A stretch of DNA of 64,000 nt, from the NCBI GenBank assembly GCA_949282195.1, contig CASDOW010000004.1:25714-89713 (forward strand), given 5' to 3'. A program made the translations under genes and the position numbers. The number at the start of each line of letters is the position of its first letter. The stretch's first letter is position 1. The notes beneath the pieces were generated by a model. It worked only from the letters and a program-made list of their open reading frames with translations. It searched no databases and was not told the origin of the DNA. Positions 28,177-37,516 of this stretch are shown here, one piece after another. The DNA is from an uncultured bacterium (lineage in GTDB: Bacteria; Cyanobacteriota; Vampirovibrionia; Gastranaerophilales; Gastranaerophilaceae).

Positions 28177-28992
28177 TTATTTTTTATCGTCTATTGAACC
28201 GACAGGAACAAAATCAACTATAACAATTTCCGGTTTACAGTTTAAGCGAATAGGTAAAACACTTGTGCCTATTCCTTTTGAAATAATCATCTTGTTGTTT
28301 CTTGCATGTATAAGCCCGCTTGCAAACTCAACACCAAACTTGGAAGGCACAAATAAAGGCGGAGTAAAAGGCAAAATAAACTGTCCGCCATGGGTATGAC
28401 CTGCTAAAATTAAATCAACATCTTCCATAATATCATAATAAACATCAGGATTATGGGTTACAACAATTCTTGGACGCATTGTGCGATAAAATGCTTTTTC
28501 TATATCAATCCCTTTGGTTGTCAAATCGGCAAGTCCGATAATATCAACATAACGGCCTTTTATAACAGCACGTCTGCTTGAATTTTCTAATACTTTAACA
28601 CCGCCATAAGCTAAATCTTGCGTTATCGCAGTTCCGTCGGTCATCCAATCTTGCTGACCCAATACACCATATACCGGAATACCAAACATAGCAAGCTTTT
28701 GACCGATAAGTGTAACATTCATTGATTTTTTATAGTTTTGACCGCTTAAAAAATCGCCGCCCAAAATTATTACATCAGGATGTTGTTTATTTGTTGTCAT
28801 AGCGATTTTATTTAATCTATTATAGTCATTTTTCTTAAGATGTAAGTCGCTTAAAAAAGCTACTCTAATCCCGGCCAAATCCCCATTTTCTATCTTATAA
28901 TTTGTCGTTGCAAGAGAATTTGGTTCAATAAAAAATGATCTAAATAGAATGTATAATAAAAGCGCCGCTAATACTAACATTTGCTTTGTCAT
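28177..28992 (-). CDS. Membrane-anchored metallophosphoesterase (YkuE/YaeI-like) with altered GNHD motif
   Basis: 271 residues with an N-terminal membrane anchor (about residues 5-22, MLVLAALLLYILF) and a calcineurin-like phosphoesterase domain. Blocks are FLSDLHL, LGGDFLSG, VTHNPD and LAGHTHGGQF. The third block, normally GN-H-D/E, reads LGQQDW, so both the metal-bridging Asn and the catalytic His are Gln. The GHTHGGQ block and general layout fit the YkuE/YaeI branch, some of which hydrolyse lipid-linked phosphates. Activity may be reduced or different. It stands 72 bp upstream of the NfeD-like gene on the same strand. Confidence 0.85.
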   Translation of the reverse strand: MTKQMLVLAALLLYILFRSFFIEPNSLATTNYKIENGDLAGIRVAFLSDLHLKKNDYNRLNKIAMTTNKQHPDVIILGGDFLSGQNYKKSMNVTLIGQKLAMFGIPVYGVLGQQDWMTDGTAITQDLAYGGVKVLENSSRRAVIKGRYVDIIGLADLTTKGIDIEKAFYRTMRPRIVVTHNPDVYYDIMEDVDLILAGHTHGGQFILPFTPPLFVPSKFGVEFASGLIHARNNKMIISKGIGTSVLPIRLNCKPEIVIVDFVPVGSIDDKK

Positions 28993-29103
28993 ATATTAAT
29001 TCTACCATTTTATTAAAATAAAATACATATATGATTTAAAAATACATAAAATTACGTATAATTTTAATGCGCTTTTATGGAAAATAATCTCAAAAGGAAA
29101 GTC

Positions 29104-30348
29104 ATGAAAGAAAAAGAAAGACTATACATATTTAAAGATTTTGCCTCAGATGAAAATAATCCGAAATGGATTCATTCTATAACAAGACAAGCTCCTCTTT
29201 CACACAAGCCCTACGACATCCGCTCGGATTATGAAAGAGATAGCACAAGAATTTTACATTGCAGCGCATATAGAAGACTAAAACACAAAACTCAAGTATT
29301 TTTTGCAACAAATAATGACCATGTCTGTACAAGAATTGAACATGTAAACCATGTTGCAAGCATTTCAAAAACAATTGCTACCGCCCTTGGTTTAAATGTT
29401 TCTCTTGTTGAAGCGATTGCTCTGGGTCATGACCTTGGGCATAGTCCTTTTGGACACCATGGCGAAACAATCATTGCAAAAATAATGGAAAAAGAAGGCT
29501 TTGAAAAAAAATTCTGGCATGAAAAAAACTCTCTAAGATTTATTGACTATATCGATACGCTTCCTAATTATTGCGGTTTTAAAGAAAATCTTAATTTAAC
29601 ATATGCAACAAGGGACGGCATAGTCTGCCATTGCGGAGAAGTAAACGAAAACTATATTAAGCCCAGAGATGAATATATTGACCTTAATTTAATAGAAAAA
29701 GGCAAACAAATGCCCTACACATATGAAGGCTGTGTTGTAAAAGTATCAGATAAAATTGCATATTTAGGCAGAGATATTCAAGATGCATACAACTATAAAT
29801 TTTTTGACAAAGAAGACATGGTTACAATGAAACAAATTGCCCAAGAAGTAATGAAAAAGAAAATTAAATTTAAAGATGTAAATACATCATCCCTAATCCA
29901 CGAATTTATAACAAATTTATGCTTAAATTCAAACCCTGATAACGGTTTAACATTTTCAAAAGAATATTTTGAAATGATGAACAAGATAAAAAAATTCAAC
30001 TACCAAAAAATATATTCCAATAAACGCTTTAAACCGTTTATGAAATATGCAAAACTTGTATTAGAAGCAATATTTGATTTTTTAATAGATTACTATTCAG
30101 GCTTTGACACCATTAAAAAACTTTCAAAATATTCAAAATTCTACCCTACCTTATCAAATGATTTTTCTGATTGGCTTATTAAATACTCTAACATTGACGA
30201 AAAAACCCATAGAATAAGAAAATATAGAAACATAATCATATACGATATTGAAAATTTAATGGATTATAAACAAGCAATAATAGATTATATCTCAGGCATG
30301 TCTGACAGCTACGCGATAAAAGCATATAAAGAATTAATTGAATTTTAA
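29104..30348 (+). CDS. dgt: dGTP triphosphohydrolase family protein
   Basis: HD-domain dNTP triphosphohydrolase of the dGTPase family, 414 residues from the ATG at 29104. That start has AAAAGGAAA directly upstream, unlike the in-frame ATG at 29077. Motifs are SDYERDSTRILHCSAYRRLK, His80 in TRIEHVNHV, and His109-Asp110 in ALGHDLGHSPFGHHGE. The distal ligands come with KVSDKIAYLGRDIQDA. It hydrolyses dNTPs to the nucleoside and triphosphate and helps control nucleotide pools. It is divergent from the metallophosphoesterase across about 110 bp. Confidence 0.93.
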   Translation: MKEKERLYIFKDFASDENNPKWIHSITRQAPLSHKPYDIRSDYERDSTRILHCSAYRRLKHKTQVFFATNNDHVCTRIEHVNHVASISKTIATALGLNVSLVEAIALGHDLGHSPFGHHGETIIAKIMEKEGFEKKFWHEKNSLRFIDYIDTLPNYCGFKENLNLTYATRDGIVCHCGEVNENYIKPRDEYIDLNLIEKGKQMPYTYEGCVVKVSDKIAYLGRDIQDAYNYKFFDKEDMVTMKQIAQEVMKKKIKFKDVNTSSLIHEFITNLCLNSNPDNGLTFSKEYFEMMNKIKKFNYQKIYSNKRFKPFMKYAKLVLEAIFDFLIDYYSGFDTIKKLSKYSKFYPTLSNDFSDWLIKYSNIDEKTHRIRKYRNIIIYDIENLMDYKQAIIDYISGMSDSYAIKAYKELIEF

Positions 30349-30388
30349 AAGCAAAATCAAAAACATACAGGTTCACCCATAAAATTTG

Positions 30389-31756
30389 TTATATAAAATT
30401 ATTTTCCTTTAGAGCTTCAATAGTACACTCTTTTGCAATTTTTACAACAAAATCCATATCTTGCTTTTGAATTATCAAAGGCGGATTAAAATATATAACA
30501 TCTCCCAAAGGTCTTAATAATACGCCTTTTTTAAGAGCTTTTTTGTATATTTGATAACCAAGACGCAATTTAGAATCGAAATGAATTTTATGTTTTTTAT
30601 CCTTAACAAGTTCAATTGCGTTAATTAATCCGATTGAGCGAACCTCTCCGACATTATCAAGATTTAGGAAATTCTCTTTTAATAAATTATTAAAATATGG
30701 AGTAGTTTCCTTTAATTGCTCTTGGATTTTTCCTTTTTTAAATATATCCAATACAGCTAAAGCACAGCTTGCACCTAAAGGGTTGCCTGAATATGTGTGA
30801 GAGTGCATAAAAGCTTTATGTTTTAAATAGTCATCATAAAAAGCATTATAAATTTCATCAGTCACGGCAACTGCTGCAAAAGGCATATAACCGCCCGTTA
30901 AACCTTTTGATAAACACATAATATCGGGTGAAATTTCAGCGTGGTTACAAGCAAACATTTTACCTGTTCTATAAAATCCGGTTGCTATTTCATCAGCTAT
31001 CAAATGTACATCATAACTATCACAAAGCTCTCTTAATTTTTTAAGATATAAACTAGGATATATTCTCATACCCGCAGAACCCTGCAATAATGGCTCAATT
31101 AATATAGCGCAAGTTTCAATAGCATGTTTTTCAAAAGCTTCTTTTGCAAATTTAATACATTCACAGGAACAATTATCCCTATTTTTATTAAAGGGACAAT
31201 GATAACAATCGGGAGCTTGAATATGAATTACATCCATTAAAATAGGCTTATATATTTTAGAATATAAATCACAAGCACCAACCGATAACGCCCCTATGGT
31301 TTCCCCATGGTAGCCTTCTGTCAGTGCCATAAATTTAATTTTTTTAGGTTTTCCTGTTTGCTGAAAATATTGAAAGCTCATTTTCATTGCCATTTCAATA
31401 GCGCTTGAACCGTTGTCAGAATAATTGAACTTCTTTAAACCCTTAGGTAAAATTTTAGCTAATTCCATTGATAATTTAATTATTCCCTTATGGGAAAAAT
31501 TAGCAAAAATAACATGTTCTAAAATATCAGCCTGCCTTTTTATGGCATTTGAAATATCAGGGTTGCAGTGTCCTAATAAATTGCACCACCAAGATGAAAC
31601 AACATCTTTATAGCATTTCCCTTCTATATCATAAAGATTAATTCCTTCACCTCTTTCTATAACAATAGGAGGCAGTTGTTCATAGTCTTTCATCTGTGAG
31701 CATGGGTGCCAAATATAATTTAAATCTTCTTTTTGCCAATCAATATTCTTTTCCAT
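30389..31756 (-). CDS. bioA: Adenosylmethionine-8-amino-7-oxononanoate aminotransferase
   Basis: PLP enzyme of biotin synthesis (KAPA to DAPA, amino donor SAM). 455 residues, class III aminotransferase fold. Key sites are WHPCSQMKDYE at the N-terminus (BioA-specific), VSSWWCNLLGH, the PLP Asp255 in LIADEIATGF and Lys284 in LSKGLTGGY. The Cys cluster CYHCPF...CSCEC at 184-200 is a known BioA feature. No other bio gene is in the window, so this is an isolated bioA. It lies 17 bp after the Xer recombinase gene on the same strand. Confidence 0.95.
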   Translation of the reverse strand: MEKNIDWQKEDLNYIWHPCSQMKDYEQLPPIVIERGEGINLYDIEGKCYKDVVSSWWCNLLGHCNPDISNAIKRQADILEHVIFANFSHKGIIKLSMELAKILPKGLKKFNYSDNGSSAIEMAMKMSFQYFQQTGKPKKIKFMALTEGYHGETIGALSVGACDLYSKIYKPILMDVIHIQAPDCYHCPFNKNRDNCSCECIKFAKEAFEKHAIETCAILIEPLLQGSAGMRIYPSLYLKKLRELCDSYDVHLIADEIATGFYRTGKMFACNHAEISPDIMCLSKGLTGGYMPFAAVAVTDEIYNAFYDDYLKHKAFMHSHTYSGNPLGASCALAVLDIFKKGKIQEQLKETTPYFNNLLKENFLNLDNVGEVRSIGLINAIELVKDKKHKIHFDSKLRLGYQIYKKALKKGVLLRPLGDVIYFNPPLIIQKQDMDFVVKIAKECTIEALKENNFI

Positions 31757-31773
31757 AAACCCATTTTATCACT

Positions 31774-32661
31774 TCAACCGTTAATGTTGAAATAAATTTC
31801 TCTTAGGGTTTTCTTGCTGATATGAGTGTATAGTTGCGTTGTTACAATGCTTGAATGTCCTAATAATTCTTGAACAACTCTTAAATCGGCGCCGTTTTCC
31901 AATAAATGTGTTGCAAAGCTATGGCGAATTGTATGAGGAGAAATTTTTTTGTGAATTAAATCACCCTGTTCTTTAATTATTCTATAAACTTTCTGTCTTG
32001 AAATTTTTTTACCGTTATCAGCTAAAAACAAATATGGTTCACAATCATATTTTAAGGCTTTTAATTCTCTTTTTTTAAGATATTTTTTTAAAATTTCAAC
32101 ACATTTTTTATTTATCGGAACAATACGCTCTTTTGACCCTTTACCAAAAACTTTAATAACCTGTTGAGATAAATCAAGATTATTTAATTTTAAATTAACA
32201 AGCTCTGAAACCCTTATCCCTGCCGAATATAAAAGCTCAATTACAGCTAAACTTTCAAGACTAAGATTGTGGTTTAAAATCTTATCCATTTCATTTTTAG
32301 TTAAAACTCTGGGAAGTCTTTTTGGCAATTTCGGCGAAGAAACAGAGATTGAAGGATTTTTTTTAATATCTCTTCTAAAACACAAAAACCTGAAAAATCC
32401 TTTAATGGAAGCTATTTTTCTTGTGATTGACGAAGGATTTATGTCTTTTTTTGCTAAAAACTTTGTATAAGAAGAAAAATCCCGTCTTTTTATTTCTCCG
32501 ATTACAATATTATTTTTATATTCATTATCCAAAAAATCAAAAAAATCCGATATATCAGAACTATAAGCTATTATTGTATTTTTTGAAAGACCTTTTTCAA
32601 TTTCAAGATAATTTATATAATCAGAAATAAGCTGGCTTATTGTTTCTTTTGTATCTTCCAT
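31774..32661 (-). CDS. XerC/XerD-type tyrosine recombinase
   Basis: Tyrosine recombinase of 295 residues, the size of chromosome-dimer-resolving XerC/XerD. The N-terminal SAM-like core-binding domain occupies about 1-105. Catalytic residues are Arg150 (YSAGIRVSEL), Lys174 (GKGSKERIVPI), His243 and Arg246 (SPHTIRHSFATHLL), His269 (LGHSSIVTTQ) and Tyr278 (LYTH). It sits in a housekeeping run, not next to an integrated element, and overlaps the acyl-CoA synthetase gene by one base. XerD is the likelier name. The tRNA-Val repeat 12 kb away is not adjacent. Confidence 0.9.
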   Translation of the reverse strand: MEDTKETISQLISDYINYLEIEKGLSKNTIIAYSSDISDFFDFLDNEYKNNIVIGEIKRRDFSSYTKFLAKKDINPSSITRKIASIKGFFRFLCFRRDIKKNPSISVSSPKLPKRLPRVLTKNEMDKILNHNLSLESLAVIELLYSAGIRVSELVNLKLNNLDLSQQVIKVFGKGSKERIVPINKKCVEILKKYLKKRELKALKYDCEPYLFLADNGKKISRQKVYRIIKEQGDLIHKKISPHTIRHSFATHLLENGADLRVVQELLGHSSIVTTQLYTHISKKTLREIYFNING

Positions 32662-34343
32662 TACGCACCAACAAGTTTTTTAACATCGAGTCTTTTGATT
32701 TTTCTTGTTGCAGTTTTAGGAAGCTCGCCATTTTGAATTATAAAATTTGTAGGTCTTTTATATTGACTCAATTTCAACATTTGCTTTTTAACATCCGCCA
32801 AAACCATAGCTTCAACATCTTTTTTATCGTATTGATTATATAATTCATCCTTAGGACAAATTACGGCACAAACTTCCTCTGTTCCCTTTTTTTCTCCATA
32901 ATTTCTAATTGAAGATAATACACAGGATTCTTTGACAAATATACTTTCTTCAATTATTTTTTCTACTTCCTCAGGAAACACTTTTTTGCCGCCCGATAAA
33001 ACAATCATATTTTTAATTCTGCCTGTAATAAACAATTGCCCCTTTTTATTTATTCTTGCAATATCTCCGGTATGAAGCCAACCGTCTTTATCTATAACTT
33101 CATTTGTAAGGTCATCTTGTTTATAATAACCTTTCATAACCGCAGCGCCTCTAACAAGGAGCTCTTTTGTTTCATTATCGATTTTTGCTTCGTAGCTTTC
33201 TAAAAATTTTCCAACAGATTTCATATTGGTATTTTTATCGAAATTAACAGTTACAATAGGACTTGCTTCAGACAAGCCGTATCCTTGGAAAACATTTATA
33301 CCAATTCTGTTAAAATATTTGCCCATTTCTAAATCCATGGGTGCGCCGCCTGAAATAAAACCAAAGAAATTATTTCCAAATTGATTGTGAATGTCTTTGA
33401 AAAGTCGTTTTTTCAAAAATTCAAATGGCAAAAATTTAGCTAAAATATGGTAATTAAAATTAAAAACAGCTTGCTTAAATTTAGATTGTTTTGATAAATT
33501 CGATTCAAACTGAATTTTTAACATTCTAAAAAACGAAGGAACAGTGCACATAAAGCGTACTCTTTTATCTTTCATAACAGATAAAACATCGCTTGGTCTT
33601 AAAGACTTAGTATAATATATTGAATAGCCCAAATTTAGAAAAGTCGCAAAACCGACGGTTAACTCAAATAAATGATTCATAGGTAAAATTGATAATGTAT
33701 TTACCTTTTCACCCTCCTTAAAGATTTTGTTAAACTCTGTTTTTAAATCTTTAATTTGAGAAAATAAATTCTTAAATGTTGTTTGAACCCCTTTAGGATT
33801 TCCTGTTGTACCTGATGTATAAATTATTAATGCATTTGAATTTAAACTTCTGTGACGGAATTTAACATTTTTATCTATAGGTATATCATATATACTTATA
33901 TATTCGCTTTCATTATGAGTTTCATCCAGTAAAATTATGTTTTTTATTGAATTGATATCATCTTTAATTTCTTTGATTAATTTTAAATATTTATTTGAAA
34001 CAAAAACAACACTGGGGTTACAATTAGATAAAATTGAAGTTATTTCATATTTTGTTAATTTAATATCAAGGGGAATAAAAGTAGTTCCTGCTATAATTGA
34101 AGCAAAAAATGCAGCCCCAAATTCAATTTTGGATTCTGAAATTATTGCGACATGCTCTTGTCTTTTAACTTTTAATTCATTAATTAAATAAGAGGCAATA
34201 TTTTTACTTAAAGCGCTTAAGCCGCCATATGTAAACTCTGACCAGCCATATTGATTTCTCATCCCAAGAGCAATTCTATCATTGTATTTGTTTGTTTGAT
34301 TTTCAAGAAAAGATAGAACATTATCATTGGAATGTCTTGGCAT
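32661..34343 (-). CDS. AMP-dependent acyl-CoA/acyl-ACP synthetase
   Basis: ANL-superfamily adenylating enzyme, 560 residues, most like long-chain fatty acid ligases (FadD/AAS type). The P-loop-like motif is ALIIYTSGTTGNPKG (about residue 165), A5 is GYGLSEASPIV, and the A7/A8 region is GWLHTGDIARINKKG followed by RIKNMIVLSGGKKVFPEEVE. The C-terminal Lys block is GELPKTATRKIKRL. It probably activates exogenous fatty acids for lipid synthesis. No acyltransferase domain is fused. It is followed by xer and bioA in the same direction. Confidence 0.9.
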   Translation of the reverse strand: MPRHSNDNVLSFLENQTNKYNDRIALGMRNQYGWSEFTYGGLSALSKNIASYLINELKVKRQEHVAIISESKIEFGAAFFASIIAGTTFIPLDIKLTKYEITSILSNCNPSVVFVSNKYLKLIKEIKDDINSIKNIILLDETHNESEYISIYDIPIDKNVKFRHRSLNSNALIIYTSGTTGNPKGVQTTFKNLFSQIKDLKTEFNKIFKEGEKVNTLSILPMNHLFELTVGFATFLNLGYSIYYTKSLRPSDVLSVMKDKRVRFMCTVPSFFRMLKIQFESNLSKQSKFKQAVFNFNYHILAKFLPFEFLKKRLFKDIHNQFGNNFFGFISGGAPMDLEMGKYFNRIGINVFQGYGLSEASPIVTVNFDKNTNMKSVGKFLESYEAKIDNETKELLVRGAAVMKGYYKQDDLTNEVIDKDGWLHTGDIARINKKGQLFITGRIKNMIVLSGGKKVFPEEVEKIIEESIFVKESCVLSSIRNYGEKKGTEEVCAVICPKDELYNQYDKKDVEAMVLADVKKQMLKLSQYKRPTNFIIQNGELPKTATRKIKRLDVKKLVGA

Positions 34344-34404
34344 TTTACCCTCCCTAAAAGTTTTTGATATTTTATTTTACAATATTTTTTAAAAAAATCA
34401 AAAT

Positions 34405-35388
34405 TTATTTTACAGGCAAGGTAATAATGAAACTTGCACCCTTGGTTTTATTGTTTATTGCCTTAATTGTTCCATTATGCGCTTTAACAATTTTATTTAC
34501 AATATACAAACCCAAACCTATTCCGATATTAGAATATTTTTTAGCTGAAGTATAATATTTTTTAAAAATATCATTAATCAAATCTTCTTTTATCCCGTCC
34601 CCTTCATCAATAACAGCTATTTCAATAAAATCATCGGTTTTATTTAAATCAATATAAATATTTTTCGAATTTTTGCCATAAAAAATAGCGTTTGAAATAA
34701 GATTATTTAAAGCTCTTTTTATAAGAAATTTATCTATTTTATATGAAATATTTTCACAATTTGAATTAAAAATTATTTCTTTATTTTGAATGGTCAAAAT
34801 GCTTTTATTTTGCTCAATTACTTCTTTAATTAAACCATTTAAATTTGTTAATTCGTAATTTAAATTTAAATTATAAATATCAAGTTTTTGAGTATCCAAT
34901 AAGTTTACAATTAAATTCTTTAAGTCATTATTTGATATTTTAAGATTTTTTATAGCATTTTTTTGAACATCTGAAATTGCCCCCAAGTTTCCGTTTAAAA
35001 AAAGGTCATATGTGTTATCTTGAGCTATTATAGGTACTTTTAGGTCATGGGTTAGGCTTGAGATAAAATCTTGTTTTAAATTTTGGCTTTCTTTTTCCTT
35101 TTCAATATATTCATTTATCATTGTATCTCTATCTTTAATGCTTTCTATTAAAGCATTTGTATATTTAGACAGCTGAAGCGTTAAGGCATCAACCCCATTT
35201 TCGCATTTTGTATTTAAATTACCATATCTTGTTGAAATTATGACATTGAGATAATTTTGTAAATATTTAAACAGTCTGTTATATTTAATACTCAATTTTG
35301 CATATTTAATTACCAAAACCAACGCAGTTATAATAATTAATGCGCAAATTAAAAAATTGAGAGCTATAAAAATCAATTTTAATTCCAA
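34405..35388 (-). CDS. Membrane sensor histidine kinase, small form
   Basis: 327 residues with one N-terminal hydrophobic segment (about 5-28), a linker without a recognisable sensor domain, and a kinase core. The H-box is FISSLTHDLKVPI (His near residue 115). The N-box is NNLISNAIFYGKN, G1 is VIDEGDGI, and the G2 region is IGIGLGLYIVNKIV. No response regulator adjoins it; its partner may be encoded elsewhere. A small TPR gene ends two bases before its start, so the pair is cotranscribed, probably at the end of the purine operon transcript. Confidence 0.9.
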   Translation of the reverse strand: MELKLIFIALNFLICALIIITALVLVIKYAKLSIKYNRLFKYLQNYLNVIISTRYGNLNTKCENGVDALTLQLSKYTNALIESIKDRDTMINEYIEKEKESQNLKQDFISSLTHDLKVPIIAQDNTYDLFLNGNLGAISDVQKNAIKNLKISNNDLKNLIVNLLDTQKLDIYNLNLNYELTNLNGLIKEVIEQNKSILTIQNKEIIFNSNCENISYKIDKFLIKRALNNLISNAIFYGKNSKNIYIDLNKTDDFIEIAVIDEGDGIKEDLINDIFKKYYTSAKKYSNIGIGLGLYIVNKIVKAHNGTIKAINNKTKGASFIITLPVK

Positions 35389-35390
35389 TT

Positions 35391-35777
35391 TTATCTTCTT
35401 TCATTTTCGATAATTTTAAGTGCTTCAATACATCTTTTTCTGTTATCAAGTTCTCTCTTTTTGGAAAAAAGAACAAGAGCTTTTCCGATATTTATCAGGG
35501 CATTATCATATTTATTCAAGCAATAATATGAAATACCAAGATTAAAATATGCCTTATCAAATACAGGATTTAATTTTATTGCAATAAGATAGCTTCTGAC
35601 TGACTTTTCGTATTTTTCAAGCGCAAATTCACACACTCCTCTATAATAATAGCCATAAGGATTTGTAGGAAAATTATAAAGCAGTTTATCAATATTTCTC
35701 ATAGCGGATTGAAAACGCTGTAAAGAAATTTTATTTTTAATAATTTGATAATATACATTTACGATATTTTCGCTCAT
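35391..35777 (-). CDS. Small TPR protein
   Basis: 128 residues, no signal peptide, about three TPR-like helix pairs (SAMRNIDKLLYNFPTNPYGY, YRGVCEFALEKYEKSVRSYL, AYFNLGISYYCLNKYDNALI). It probably mediates a protein contact. The tight spacing to the histidine kinase (2 bp) suggests that the two work together, for example in signal input. It lies 17 bp downstream of purND on the same strand. No enzymatic motif is visible. Confidence 0.82.
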   Translation of the reverse strand: MSENIVNVYYQIIKNKISLQRFQSAMRNIDKLLYNFPTNPYGYYYRGVCEFALEKYEKSVRSYLIAIKLNPVFDKAYFNLGISYYCLNKYDNALINIGKALVLFSKKRELDNRKRCIEALKIIENERR

Positions 35778-35794
35778 AATAAGTCGTTTAAGTT

Positions 35795-37516
35795 TTAAAC
35801 ATTCAACATCTTATATTCTTTTTCGGTAAAATCAATATCGTTTAGGGTTTTATATATCAAACTTCTATCTTGTGATGTAACTGATAAAACCCTGCCTCCG
35901 TTTGATAATACTTTTCCATCAGCTATTATTATATTTGAAAAATATATTTCGGTCTTATTGTTAAGAGAATGTATATTTTTAATTTCTACACCTTTTTTCA
36001 CTTCGTTTGGATAGCCTTTTGAAGTAAGAACTACTGTTGTAACAGGCTTTTTATTTTCTTTTAATTGGATTTGATTTAATCCTTTAACAGAACACATAAA
36101 AAATATCTCAAGCCAATCATTTTGAATATAGTTTAACAAAGATTGCGCCTCAGGATCTCCAAGCCGGACGTTATATTCAAGAACATAAATATCATCTTTT
36201 GTTATAATAAGACCCGAATATATTACAAAGGGGGTTTTAATTTTTTCTTTTTTCAAAAGATTAAAAAGCTTTTCTTTATATAAATTAAGTTTTTTATTTA
36301 CCTCAAAATCGATTTCAACAGGACAAATTGACGCTAATCCTCCTGTATTTTCTCCTTTTTCATTTTGTTTAAAATCTTTGCACAATGGAAAATGAAGCAA
36401 ATTTTCTCCGTCCCAAAAAGAAAACAAAGATACTTCATCTCCAAATAACTTTTCTTCAATTAATGTTATTTTTGATGATTCTCTAAATTTTCCGTTAAGA
36501 TAATAATTTAGTTCTTTTTTAATTAAATCAATATCATCTCCTAAATATACCCCTTTTCCTTTTGCAAGCCCGTTTGCCTTAATAACGGGGTTTTTAAAGT
36601 ATGAAAGATATTTATCAATCTTATTTTTAGATGTAATTTTTTTATATGGAGCAGTTTTTATGTCGTATTTTGCCATTATTTTTTTTGCAAAAAGCTTTGA
36701 TGATTCCAATTTTGCAAATTTTTTATCAGGCCCTATTGTTTTAATATTGAATTTATTTAGTACATCAACAAGCCCGTTAGCTAAATATTCTTCAGACCCT
36801 ATAATGACAAGATTTATGTTTCTTTTTTGGGCTTGAAGCGCTATATTTTCATAATCCGTATATTCGATTTTATTTCCTAAAGAAGAAAATCCGTCATTAC
36901 AATCAGCTAAATATAAAGTATTTAAGAGTTTTGAGTCTTTTATTTTTTTTGCTATTACGTGTTCTCTGGCACCTCCTCCAATAACTAAAACATTTAATCC
37001 TAAAAGCTTTTCAATAATTCTCGGGTAATAATAATGCTCTAATTTATGGATTTCTTTTTCAAGTTTTTTTAAATTCCAATTAGGGTTAATTTCAAGTTCT
37101 TTTTGAAAAATAATTTCCCCTTCATCTACAAATTCATTTGCATAATGAATTGTTATACCTGTTTTTGTGTCATTATTTACATACGCATATTCAATAGCGT
37201 TTAGGCCTTTATATTTAGGCAATAATGACGGATGAATATTAATAAAAGTGTTCGTTTTTATTGTTTCTTTATCTAAAATTTTGAAAAATCCCGCCATAAC
37301 AACAAAATCAAATTTATTTTTCAAAAAGAAATCTTTAATTTCTTCTTTATTCAAATAAATATATTCTATCCCTAATTTTTTAGCTCTTTTTATAACATAA
37401 GCGTCTTTATTATCCGTTAAAAGCTTAAAATTAATATCATTTCTATTTTTAAAATATTTTATAATTGCTTCAAAATTTGACCCGTTTTTAGATGAGAGAA
37501 TTAATATATTTTTCAT
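35795..37516 (-). CDS. purND: Fused GAR transformylase and GAR synthetase (PurN-PurD)
   Basis: One 573-residue frame carries two purine enzymes. Residues 1 to about 172 are PurN, with the formyl-THF transformylase site Asn93 and His95 (NIHPSLLPKYKG) and Asp131 (FVDEGEII). From about residue 173 it is PurD, an ATP-grasp GAR synthetase (LNVLVIGGGAREHVIAKKI, KANGLAKGKGVYL, NTGGLASICP, EYNVRLGDPEAQ). PurD makes GAR and PurN formylates it, so the fusion joins consecutive steps, in reverse order along the chain. PurN is slightly short. It overlaps purM by 4 nt. No internal stop or frameshift is seen. Confidence 0.93.
   Translation of the reverse strand: MKNILILSSKNGSNFEAIIKYFKNRNDINFKLLTDNKDAYVIKRAKKLGIEYIYLNKEEIKDFFLKNKFDFVVMAGFFKILDKETIKTNTFINIHPSLLPKYKGLNAIEYAYVNNDTKTGITIHYANEFVDEGEIIFQKELEINPNWNLKKLEKEIHKLEHYYYPRIIEKLLGLNVLVIGGGAREHVIAKKIKDSKLLNTLYLADCNDGFSSLGNKIEYTDYENIALQAQKRNINLVIIGSEEYLANGLVDVLNKFNIKTIGPDKKFAKLESSKLFAKKIMAKYDIKTAPYKKITSKNKIDKYLSYFKNPVIKANGLAKGKGVYLGDDIDLIKKELNYYLNGKFRESSKITLIEEKLFGDEVSLFSFWDGENLLHFPLCKDFKQNEKGENTGGLASICPVEIDFEVNKKLNLYKEKLFNLLKKEKIKTPFVIYSGLIITKDDIYVLEYNVRLGDPEAQSLLNYIQNDWLEIFFMCSVKGLNQIQLKENKKPVTTVVLTSKGYPNEVKKGVEIKNIHSLNNKTEIYFSNIIIADGKVLSNGGRVLSVTSQDRSLIYKTLNDIDFTEKEYKMLNV

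Noticed and set aside
29077..29103. Upstream ATG for dgt
   Set aside because: No ribosome-binding site; the ATG at 29104 has AAAAGGAAA right before it and gives a typical N-terminus.
31774..32661. Xer-type gene as a phage or island integrase
   Set aside because: 295 residues with housekeeping neighbours and no att-like repeats nearby; a XerC/XerD role is simpler.
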